In this document: piece by piece, positions 45,413 through 52,763 of the stretch
Numbering within the stretch: the first letter of the stretch is position 1
How the letters are laid out: each line of letters starts with the position of its first letter
Source: JAWWPG01 sp033850885
Lineage (GTDB): Bacteria; Actinomycetota; Actinomycetes; Propionibacteriales; Nocardioidaceae
Length of the DNA: 64,000 bases
Assembly: GCA_033850885.1 (NCBI GenBank)
Contig: JAWWPG010000030.1
Coordinates: forward strand, 20,835 to 84,834
Direction of reading: 5' to 3'
Notes under the pieces: model-generated
Told to the model about the DNA's origin: nothing
The model's input: the letters and a program-made list of their open reading frames with translations, nothing else
Databases searched by the model: none
Program-made: the position numbers and the translations under genes

Positions 45413-46029
45413 GGCGCTTCCAGCACAACGACAGGGTGGCTCCCGCTGCCCCCGGTGCCCTGATCCGTCGGCGGTCCGACGAACCGGACATCGACCCTGG
45501 TGATGTCGCGCACGTAGTCGAGCTCCTTCACGATGCAGTGGGTCACCCTGCCGCCGAGGCGGCGTTCCAGGTCGGCGACCAGGGCCGCCGGGCTGGCGTG
45601 TACGACGTCGAGGGTCACCACGTGGTGCTGTGACCGCGGCAGCACCCAGCGGTTGTCCAGCAGGAACATCACACCGACCACCGATGCGTCGAGCAAGATC
45701 GTCAGCATGCGGTCGCGGAACTGGAGCCCGTTGGCCAGCCCGAGGACCAGGGCCACGAAGTAGTAGGCCACCTCTACCGGGGTGATCGGATCCGACCGGA
45801 GCCGAATCAGGGACAGGATGGCAAACAACCCGAAGCCGAAGGCAACCCCGAGGTGTGCCTGCTGCAGGATCACCGCGCCGGCGACGAAGAGGCTGACGTT
45901 CAACGCGACATAGGCCAGCACCAGGTCGCTTCGCCGGTGCCGTCGGTAGTAGATCCCGTAGGCGAGGACACCGATCGCCACCAGATCGATCGCGAGATTC
46001 TCGAAAAGCTGAGCGTACTGGAGCGGCAT
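45409..46029 (-). CDS. DUF4956 membrane protein
   Basis: 206 residues. Four to five membrane helices fill residues 10-125, with the DUF4956 hallmark FGLFAILSLIRLRSDPITPVEVAYYF, and a soluble C-terminal ferredoxin-like domain follows. It is the usual partner of bacterial VTC-domain proteins and may form a membrane channel or anchor for them. It is the first gene of the operon, behind the TATAAT box at 46077-46082. Confidence 0.87.
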   Translation of the reverse strand: MPLQYAQLFENLAIDLVAIGVLAYGIYYRRHRRSDLVLAYVALNVSLFVAGAVILQQAHLGVAFGFGLFAILSLIRLRSDPITPVEVAYYFVALVLGLANGLQFRDRMLTILLDASVVGVMFLLDNRWVLPRSQHHVVTLDVVHASPAALVADLERRLGGRVTHCIVKELDYVRDITRVDVRFVGPPTDQGTGGSGSHPVVVLEAP

Positions 46030-46076
46030 GGGGTCCTGTCCGTCAGAGACACTATGCCGTACATAGGCTCAAAACC

Positions 46077-46082
46077 ATTATA
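46077..46082 (-). promoter_or_regulatory. Extended -10 promoter of the DUF4956-VTC-LTD operon
   Basis: Minus strand TGTTATAAT gives a perfect TATAAT with the extended TG. It overlaps the stop codon of the upstream cyclase-ATPase gene and lies 48 nt before the DUF4956 ATG. A -35 box is not clear. Confidence 0.6.
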
Positions 46083-48726
46083 ACAGGTTAAAATTCACAA
46101 TTGGAGCGTCGAGTGCCTCTGCCAGGGCATCATCCAGGCTGATGTCCTTGCCTTCGGCATAGCCGGTCGCCCAGGCCGCGTCCTCGCGAGCGCCCGATGT
46201 CTCGAACGAGGCGTCCATGAAGACCACGTCGGGCTCGGACCGCGGCATCCCCAGCACCGCGCGTCGCACGTCGGCGGCGGCCACCAGCCGGGCGGAAAGA
46301 CTCGGCTGGCCGAGCTCGGCGAGGATGGCTGCGAAGATCTCGGCGACGGCGGTCACCAGCTCGGGGTCGCCCGAAGCGAGTGCCTCCGGAGCGATGCTCA
46401 CGAGATGCCGGTATGCCGCTTCGGGCCCGTCGACGCGAAGCACTGCAGCGGCGAAGTTCACCTCGTCGCTGCTCACCGCCCAGGCGTCGCCCAGCCGGCG
46501 GCTCGCGGCGATCGCCTCGCGGCCGGCGCTCAGCGCGCCGGGCCAGTCGCCCTCGTCGATGAGGAAGACGACGAGGTTGGACAGGGCGGCGCTCTCGCGA
46601 CGTACGTTGCCGGTCTCTCGCGCGATCGACAGGCTCTCGCCGAGGAGCCTCCGCGCCTCCGGCATCTCGGCCAACGTCCGGTGCGCGAGCGCAAGGCTGT
46701 TGAGCTCGCGCGACTCTAGGTCACGCTCGCCCAGTCCCCGCGCCATCTCGAGGGCGCGTCGGATCCCCTCCTTGGCCGGCTCGACGTCGGCCTGCTGCAA
46801 CCGGAGGATGGCCAACCCATGCAGCGCGTTGACCATGTCGACGCTGACCAGGCTCTGGGTGGCGGCCAGCGCGCGCTCGAACCAGGCGCGTCCCTCGTCG
46901 GCGTACCCGAACCGGTACCAATACATGTGGAGGTTGGCCACCAACCTAAGCCCGGTATTCGCCCGCTCGGGATCTGCGTCATCAGACATCTGAAGGCACC
47001 ACTCGAGGGCAGCGCGGACGTCGTCCCCGATCAGCGACATCCGGTCGAGCGCCTCGATCTGGGCGGGCCCTGCCAGCAGCTGGTCGACCTCGTCGGCCTG
47101 CTGGGCGCACCACCGCGCGTGCCGCAGCCTGGTCCGGTCGCCTTGGCCGGAGAGCTGGAGCTCGTGGCGGGCGAAGTCCCGGATGGTCTGGAGCAGCGAG
47201 ATACGTGGCTCGCCGTCGGGTCCGTCCACGATCTGCGCGAGGCTCATGTCGACGAGGTGAACCACGGACTCGAACAGGTCGACCTCCGGGACCTCGACCA
47301 CCGCTTCGACGGAGCTGACGTCGAACTGCCCGGCGAAGACTCCGAGCTGCCGCAGGACCGCCTGGTCGGACTCCGACAGCAGCTGGTAGCTCCAGGCGAT
47401 GGTGGCGGCGAGTGTTCGCTGACGTTCGGTTCGGTCCGCCGTGGCGAGATCGCTGCCGAGCGTCTGGTCGAGCCGCCCCAACAGGGCGTGCGGGCTGAGC
47501 ATCTTCGAACGCGCCGCCGCAAGCTCGATGGCCAGCGGCAGACCGTCCAGCCTCCGGCACAGCTCGACGACATCGGCGACGTTGCTCTCCTCGAGGTGGA
47601 AGCTGGGACGGACCATGCGGGCGCGACGGACGAACAGGTCGACCGCGCCGGCCCGGATCGCCTGCTCGGGGTCGGAGTCGGGCCGCTCTGGCAGCTCGAG
47701 GGGCGGCACCGGGTGCTCGAACTCGCTGGCCAGGTGAAGGGGTCGGCGAGACGTGGTCAGCACGCTCACCAGCGGTGAGCTGGTCAACAGCTCGGCGACC
47801 AGCCGGTCCGCCCCGACCAGCTGCTCGAGGTTGTCCAGGATGAGCAACGCCGTCGCGGTGGCCAGCGAGCGCCGTACCCGATCCCGGGGCGACTCCTCCG
47901 CGTCGCCCACCGCGTCGAGGGAGTTCGCAATACCGAGCCAGGCGTCCTGTTCGTCCTCTGCGGTGTGCAGGTCGACGAAGAAGACACCGGTCGGGAACCG
48001 GCTCTCGAGGGCCGACGCCACCTCGATGCCCAGCCGGGTCTTCCCGGCCCCGCCCGGCCCGGTCAGGGTCAGCAACCGGACGCCGGGCTCCAGCAGCTTC
48101 TCCCTGAGCTCGCCGAGCTCGCCATCCCGGCCGACCAGCGGCGTCACCGCACTCGGCAGGTTCGCCGTCGACCCGAGGCTCCTCAGCGGGGGGAAGGTGG
48201 AGCGCAGGCCCGGCACCGCCAGGTCGTGGAGGTGCTCGGGCTCGGAGAGGTCCTTCAGCCGGTGGTGGCCGAGGTCGCGCACCGTCACGTCTGCGCCGAG
48301 CGGTCCGGCGAGGATGCGGGCGGCTTCCGACAGGACGATCTGGTCCCCGGCGGCCGCCGCGGCGATGCGCGCCGCCCGATGCACGTCGAGGCCGATGTAG
48401 CCGTCCTCGTGTCGCTCCGGCTCGCCGGTGTGCAGACCCATCCGAACCCGGAGGGGGAGATCCAGCGGCCAGGCATGCTGCTGCAGGCCTTGTTGGCCCT
48501 CGATGGCGGCCGCGACGGCCTGCCGAGCCGACGTGAAGACGACGAAGAAGCTGTCCCCCTCCGTACCCATCTCGATGCCGTCGTGCTTCTCGAACGCGGC
48601 CCTGAGGAGGTCTCGCTGCGCGGACAGGGCGTCACCCCAGTGCTCCCCCAGCCGGGTCATCGAGTGGGTGGAGCCCTCGATGTCGCTGAAGAGCAGGGTG
48701 AGAGTCCCTGACGGCAGCTCACGCAT
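46078..48726 (-). CDS. Class III nucleotide cyclase domain - predicted ATPase - TPR regulator
   Basis: 882 residues. A cyclase homology domain (1-175) keeps both metal aspartates (LFSDIEGSTHSM; MGTEGDSFFVVF) and the RMGLHTGE and GLDVHRAARIA segments. The usual Asn before the transition-state Arg is His. An NB-ARC/STAND-type ATPase follows (P-loop LTGPGGAGKTRLG near 230; LLILDNLEQLVGADRLV as Walker B). TPR-like helices make up the rest. No C-terminal LuxR helix-turn-helix is seen. Family knowledge: such multidomain proteins are abundant signalling proteins in actinobacteria, and cyclase activity varies. It is divergent from a cyclic-nucleotide-binding-domain gene. Confidence 0.9.
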   Translation of the reverse strand: MRELPSGTLTLLFSDIEGSTHSMTRLGEHWGDALSAQRDLLRAAFEKHDGIEMGTEGDSFFVVFTSARQAVAAAIEGQQGLQQHAWPLDLPLRVRMGLHTGEPERHEDGYIGLDVHRAARIAAAAAGDQIVLSEAARILAGPLGADVTVRDLGHHRLKDLSEPEHLHDLAVPGLRSTFPPLRSLGSTANLPSAVTPLVGRDGELGELREKLLEPGVRLLTLTGPGGAGKTRLGIEVASALESRFPTGVFFVDLHTAEDEQDAWLGIANSLDAVGDAEESPRDRVRRSLATATALLILDNLEQLVGADRLVAELLTSSPLVSVLTTSRRPLHLASEFEHPVPPLELPERPDSDPEQAIRAGAVDLFVRRARMVRPSFHLEESNVADVVELCRRLDGLPLAIELAAARSKMLSPHALLGRLDQTLGSDLATADRTERQRTLAATIAWSYQLLSESDQAVLRQLGVFAGQFDVSSVEAVVEVPEVDLFESVVHLVDMSLAQIVDGPDGEPRISLLQTIRDFARHELQLSGQGDRTRLRHARWCAQQADEVDQLLAGPAQIEALDRMSLIGDDVRAALEWCLQMSDDADPERANTGLRLVANLHMYWYRFGYADEGRAWFERALAATQSLVSVDMVNALHGLAILRLQQADVEPAKEGIRRALEMARGLGERDLESRELNSLALAHRTLAEMPEARRLLGESLSIARETGNVRRESAALSNLVVFLIDEGDWPGALSAGREAIAASRRLGDAWAVSSDEVNFAAAVLRVDGPEAAYRHLVSIAPEALASGDPELVTAVAEIFAAILAELGQPSLSARLVAAADVRRAVLGMPRSEPDVVFMDASFETSGAREDAAWATGYAEGKDISLDDALAEALDAPIVNFNLL

Positions 48727-48831
48727 CGGTTGGCATCCTCTCAGTCCTCGACTCCATGATCTGTATCGGCGGTCAGCGAAAGTCTTTATTATCGTGGATC
48801 TGCTTTGTCACGCTCGTGGAAAGGGAGGGCC

Positions 48832-49842
48832 ATGCGAGTCGAGGGTGCTGTGACGGCGGTTTCCTGGATCCCGAGCGAGGCCGTCAGCGGCCTGGTCTAC
48901 CGGATGCCCTTCGAGGTCGGGGTGTCGCACTACGACGACCCGCCACCGGACGAGCTGCCCGACCTTGACGGCTTCCTCGCGGCCGACCGGGCCCGGTTCG
49001 CCAACCAGCTGACGGCATGGATCGAGGTCGAGGACGGCGTCGTGGTCGACCACGGACACGTCGGCAAGGGCCGCATCGGCTCGACGACGCTCCGCGTCGC
49101 TGGGGTGGGCATGACATTCGCCGCGGTGCCCTTCACGGACCGCCAGAACGTCGTACGGGTCGGCGAGTCCGCCGTCCGTTTCGAGCAGACCGCCGGCGGG
49201 CGCACCGGCGTACCCGCTCCGCGACGCGTGAAGCAGGCGCCGTACGTCCAGTTCGCGGCCCCGCTGGCATGGACGACGGTCGCCGTGACGCTGCATGCCG
49301 ATGGCCGGGTGGAGCCCGAGCTCAGCGAGGCGAGCCCCTTCCCACGCCACTGGATCTACGACGGAGCCGGGCGCCTCACCCACAAGTCCGCGCGCATCAA
49401 CTACCACCGTTGGAGCACCGAGGCGTTCGGGCATCGCACACCCTGGGGAGACCCGGACTCGGCAGCGCTGATCGCCGAGGCGGAGACCGCTCTCGAGCGG
49501 CAGCTCTCGCTGCGCATCATGCGCGAGGGGGCGAAGCCGACGATCCGCCGGATCCCCGCCGGCGAGTACCTGACGAAGCAGGGCGACCAGGGAGACGAGC
49601 TCTATCTCCTGCTCGACGGTCTGCTGCGGGTGGACGTCGACGGCGAAGAGCTGGCCGAGATCGGTCCCGGCGCGGTCCTCGGGGAGCGGGCCATTCTCGA
49701 GTCCGGACGGCGTACGGCGTCGCTGACCGCGGTGACCCGATGCCAAGTCGCGGTGGCCGACCGGGACACCCTCAGCCCCGAGGTGCTCGCCGAGCTGGCC
49801 CAGAGCCACCGTCGAGAGGACAAGCCGCCTGCAGATCGATAG
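48832..49842 (+). CDS. Cyclic-nucleotide-binding-domain protein with unknown N-terminal domain
   Basis: 336 residues from ATG 48832, with GGGAGGG just upstream. Residues 1-215 are not recognised. They contain HYDDPPPDELPDLDGFLAAD and RTPWGDPDSAAL. The C-terminal 110 residues form a cNMP-binding beta-barrel: RIPAGEYLTKQGDQGDELYL, then LRVDVDGEELAEIGPGAVLG and the phosphate-cassette-like GERAILESGRRTASL. It has no DNA-binding domain. A TATTAT at 48787-48792 could be its -10. It faces the cyclase-ATPase gene across 105 bp. A shared signalling circuit is inference. Confidence 0.8.
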   Translation: MRVEGAVTAVSWIPSEAVSGLVYRMPFEVGVSHYDDPPPDELPDLDGFLAADRARFANQLTAWIEVEDGVVVDHGHVGKGRIGSTTLRVAGVGMTFAAVPFTDRQNVVRVGESAVRFEQTAGGRTGVPAPRRVKQAPYVQFAAPLAWTTVAVTLHADGRVEPELSEASPFPRHWIYDGAGRLTHKSARINYHRWSTEAFGHRTPWGDPDSAALIAEAETALERQLSLRIMREGAKPTIRRIPAGEYLTKQGDQGDELYLLLDGLLRVDVDGEELAEIGPGAVLGERAILESGRRTASLTAVTRCQVAVADRDTLSPEVLAELAQSHRREDKPPADR

Positions 49843-49950
49843 CGATTTGGCCACCGCTAGGGTGATAGGCCAAACCGGGAGATTGGTGTAACTTTCGCGA
49901 CCCGGACACTAGCCGTGAGTTTCGCGAAAAAGATTTTCGGTTTAACTTTC

Positions 49951-50115
49951 TCGAATCGGCTGCGGACCTGCCTCTCGGCCACCTAACTTGACCTTGGACG
50001 CAGGTGACTTCTCCTGCGGGGCGTAAGCCCAGAGCTATCCGCTACCTGGCGGAGAACAAGTGGGGGGTTAAGTGACAGGCCCCGAAAACGTCCTAATCGC
50101 GTGGCCATGACAGCC
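49951..50115 (+). repeat. Collagen-gene leader, diverged copy A
   Basis: TAACTTTCTCGAATCGGCTGCGG opens a region similar to copies B and C. It has a CGCAGG/CCTGCG stem, a GGGC-GTAA-GCCC hairpin with a GNRA loop, then CCGCTACCTGGCGGAGAACA and AGTGGGGGG. No collagen gene follows. Confidence 0.55.
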
Positions 50116-50408
50116 TCGACGGGGGGGCGGTAAGCCAATCCGTCCTGTCACGCGACCTGCCGAGCCGCTGAACGTTGGGGATTACCCCCCGGGGATCGCG
50201 TCGTTGTCCGAGCAGCTCGAATAGGTCGTGAGGACATCTTCGGGTGATGCTGCCAACCTGGGCGCGACCATCCTGCCCGCAGATGACGCCTCTATGTCAC
50301 GGGTCTGGCTCGACGCTGCAGGCGCCTCCTCATGCCCAGCAAGCCCCAAGCGGCACCGCTTCTGCAGGGAGCTCCTTCCCGAGCCGTCAGGACGGGATTC
50401 ACTGACCT

Positions 50409-50536
50409 TTGGTCAATTCTCGAAGATTGCTGCGGTATTTGCGAGATGTACGTTACGTTTCGGTTGGACACGGGGCTCAGACCCCGGGGGGGGGGTGCAT
50501 AGCCCGAAGGCATCCGCCACCTGGGGGGTTAGGGGA
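50409..50536 (+). repeat. Collagen-gene leader, copy B
   Basis: Near-identical over about 110 bp to 52600-52712: GGTCAATTCTCGAA, GATGTACGTTACGTTTCGG, GGGGCTCAGACCCC, TGCATAGCCCGAAGGCATCC and GCCACCTGG. It then ends abruptly in GGGGTTAGGGG. No collagen gene follows. Confidence 0.8.
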
Positions 50537-50634
50537 TAGTGGGCTTTGCACGCCCCACCCTCCGCTGGAATGATGGTTGGGAATTCGCCCTGAGACCCAC
50601 CATGATGCTGCCGCGACTCCTGGAGGGTTTGTCG

Positions 50635-51219
50635 CTACCTGCGGCGGAACCACACCTGAAGGTTCTCCTCGATCTTTTCAAGGCGATCACTGTATAAGTC
50701 AGCGATCGCGTCGATCGCCGGCGCCGGGTCATTCAGACGACCCTTACCGGATTGCCACTTGTAATCATCGAAGGCGAGCAGTCCGCCGTCGCGAAGTAAC
50801 GGATAGGCATGAACAGCGTCGTTCAACACGCCATAGGTTGTGTGATCCCCGTCGATGTAGATCAAGTCATACAGGTCGTTCTTCGCGGCCTGGAAGAAGG
50901 ACAAGCTTGTTCCCTTGAACTTGACGAGCCTTCCGTTCGCGGCAAACTGGCTGGTGCGCTCGTCATAGACCCGCTCAACGTCTGAGAAGTCGATGCTGAC
51001 GTGCGCGACTTCCTCCGATCCTTGCCACGTATCGACGTCGGTGAGCACGACGTCGTCGCCGGTCAGGATGTGTTCGAACAGCCACACTGTCGCGTCCCCG
51101 GTGTAGGCCCCGATCTGGAGGAAGCGCAGCCCCGGCTGTCCGGCGAAATCGGCGAGGTAACGCTCAAAGTAGAGGTCCGCGTACTGTGAGAACCAGTTGG
51201 GATGTTGCGTGTCGGTCAT
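50635..51219 (-). CDS. Class I SAM-dependent methyltransferase
   Basis: 194 residues from ATG 51219. Rossmann-like methyltransferase of the Methyltransf_24 type: LRFLQIGAYTGDATVWL is the SAM-binding motif I, VVLTDVDTW the acidic residue of motif II, and LIYIDGDHTTYGVLNDAVHA with GGLLAFDDYKW the later strands. It could act on a sugar or small molecule. It lies next to a glycosyltransferase on the other strand, so glycan modification of the neighbouring surface proteins is possible. Confidence 0.78.
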   Translation of the reverse strand: MTDTQHPNWFSQYADLYFERYLADFAGQPGLRFLQIGAYTGDATVWLFEHILTGDDVVLTDVDTWQGSEEVAHVSIDFSDVERVYDERTSQFAANGRLVKFKGTSLSFFQAAKNDLYDLIYIDGDHTTYGVLNDAVHAYPLLRDGGLLAFDDYKWQSGKGRLNDPAPAIDAIADLYSDRLEKIEENLQVWFRRR

Positions 51220-51330
51220 TTGCGGAACTTTACCGCATCCGCCACGATGTCAGGACAGGCCAGACGAGTGTGCGGGGCCGGAAGGCAACCTCTCACCGAT
51301 CCGCCTCTATGCATTTGATTGGGAGAAGTC

Positions 51331-52416
51331 GTGAAGCTGTCGCTTGCGATGATCGTTCGCGACGAGGCGGAGACGCTCGGGCGCATCCTTGATGAGGCAT
51401 CCCAATTCTGCGATGAGTTGGTCGTCGTCGACACCGGATCGTCGGACGGTTCCAGGAGCATCGCCGTTTCGGCCGGGGCACGGGTGCTTGACTTTGAGTG
51501 GATCGACGACTTCTCGGCGGCGCGACAGCACGCGTTCGACGCCTGCCGAGGCGAGTGGATCATCTGGTTGGACGCAGACGACTCCATCACTCCCGAGGTG
51601 CAGGGGCGGATGCGCGAGGTGAAAGACGAAATTCTGACTCCGGATCTCGACTCGGTCTCCACCCCGTATCGCTACCATTTTGCCCTTGACACGGGCCAGT
51701 GCACGTTCTCGTTCAACCGCGAGCGGATTGTCCGGCGGGTGCCAGGTCTGCGCTGGGTGGGCGTCGTCCATGAGGTGATCGAGGTACCTGGCAATCGGTC
51801 GCTGCAACGTGACGACCTGTACGTCGAGCACCGACCTGACGCGGAGAAGAGCGTGCGGCGGCAGGGTCGTAATTTGCGGATCTTGGCGAAGGCAGTCAGA
51901 GGGGGCGACCGATCGCCCAGGTCGTTGTACTACTACGGGTGCGAACTTCGTGACAACGGCCGAGACGAGGATGCGCTCAAGGCCTACCGCGAGTACCTCG
52001 AAAACCCAGGCGTCGAGTGGGAGGAGTATGCCGCTCGGTTGAACATGAGCGAGTGCGCACAACGGCTTGGGCGGACTGATGAGGCGCTCGATCTGCTGTT
52101 CTCTGCGGTGCGTCTCGACCCGGCACGCGCGGAAGCCTTCCTTGGGCTCGGCAAGGTGCACTACGACCTCAAGCAGTGGGACAAGGCGGTCACCTTCTAC
52201 GCCGCGGCAGCCGCCGCGACCCGACCGACCTCCGGGTTCGTCTCCGATTTCGACTACACCTGGCGGCCCTGGGATTTCCTGGGAGTCTGTCTTGCCAACA
52301 GCGGACGCCATGCCGAGGCAATCGATGCGACGCTGAGGTCACTGCGCGAGGGCAACCCGGAGCAAGAGCGATTGCGGCAAAATCTTCGCTGGTCCATCGA
52401 CCACATCCCCGGCTAA
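51331..52416 (+). CDS. Family 2 glycosyltransferase with C-terminal TPR repeats
   Basis: 361 residues from GTG 51331, with GGGAGAAG upstream. A TTG 12 nt earlier is possible. The GT-A domain has LSLAMIVRDEAETLGRIL, VVVDTGSSDGSRSIA and the metal-binding WLDADDSITPE. The TPR-like C-terminal part (about 190-345) has repeated YYYGCELRDNGRDEDALKAY-type helices. This architecture occurs in SunS-like and other protein-glycosylating enzymes. The next gene encodes a Thr-rich collagen-like protein, so the enzyme may glycosylate it, as glycosyltransferases do for BclA of Bacillus. This is inference from context. Confidence 0.85.
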   Translation: MKLSLAMIVRDEAETLGRILDEASQFCDELVVVDTGSSDGSRSIAVSAGARVLDFEWIDDFSAARQHAFDACRGEWIIWLDADDSITPEVQGRMREVKDEILTPDLDSVSTPYRYHFALDTGQCTFSFNRERIVRRVPGLRWVGVVHEVIEVPGNRSLQRDDLYVEHRPDAEKSVRRQGRNLRILAKAVRGGDRSPRSLYYYGCELRDNGRDEDALKAYREYLENPGVEWEEYAARLNMSECAQRLGRTDEALDLLFSAVRLDPARAEAFLGLGKVHYDLKQWDKAVTFYAAAAAATRPTSGFVSDFDYTWRPWDFLGVCLANSGRHAEAIDATLRSLREGNPEQERLRQNLRWSIDHIPG

Positions 52417-52599
52417 AAGCTACCCGACGGGACGCCGGGAGACGCGCCCAGCTTGCCTTCTGTCCCAGGTGCCCCGGTGGCGGGGCCGCGCCGCCGGAGG
52501 CGTGCAGGCGCGCCTGGCAATTCTCCACGCGACCCCGCGCGGCACGCTCTGGGGACGGAGTCGTCGTCTGCGCCGTCTGGACAATAATTACTGGCCGTT
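52417..52599. other. Intergenic stretch after the glycosyltransferase gene
   Basis: GC-rich with several self-complementary segments, including CAGGCGCGCCTG and GGCGGGGCCGCGCCGCC, that could end transcription of the glycosyltransferase gene. It becomes AT-richer (ACAATAATTA) just before the collagen leader. Confidence 0.4.
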
Positions 52600-52763
52600 T
52601 GGTCAATTCTCGAACATTGCTGCGGTATTAACGAGATGTACGTTACGTTTCGGGTGGACACGGGGCTCAGACCCCGGGGGGTGCATAGCCCGAAGGCATC
52701 CGCCACCTGGCGGAACAGTGGGGGGGAATCCCACGCCATCCGCCATGGAGAGAGCTGGGGACG
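52600..52763 (+). promoter_or_regulatory. Structured leader of the collagen-like gene, copy C
   Basis: The start is promoter-like and AT-richer (GGTATTAACGAG). The following RNA can form the GGGG/CCCC hairpin (CTCAGA loop) closed by TCGGG/CCCGA, a CCGCC-ACCT-GGCGG hairpin, and a GTGGG-GGGAAT-CCCAC hairpin before GGAGAGAG and the TTG start. It is shared with copies A, B and D. I do not recognise a known riboswitch class. A cis-acting RNA is inference. Confidence 0.55.

Larger units (their letters stand above)
49843..50634. other. 792-bp gene-free stretch with two decayed collagen-leader copies
   Basis: No coding region I can support. It holds leader copy A (about 49951-50115) and copy B (about 50409-50536), both related to the leader of the collagen-like gene at 52764. 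After copy A, ACGTCCTAATCGCGTGG resembles the ACGTTGTCCAATCGCGTG start region of the collagen-like genes, suggesting a deleted or decayed gene start. Copy B contains a run of 10 G at about 50486-50495. Confidence 0.65.

Noticed and set aside
49843..50634. Small coding genes in the gene-free stretch (frames of 70-100 codons on both strands)
   Set aside because: They cross the leader repeats, lack ribosome sites and have no recognisable products.
52600..52763. c-di-GMP or c-di-AMP riboswitch in the collagen leader
   Set aside because: Hairpins and GNRA-like loops are suggestive, but the conserved core sequences of those classes are not present in order.
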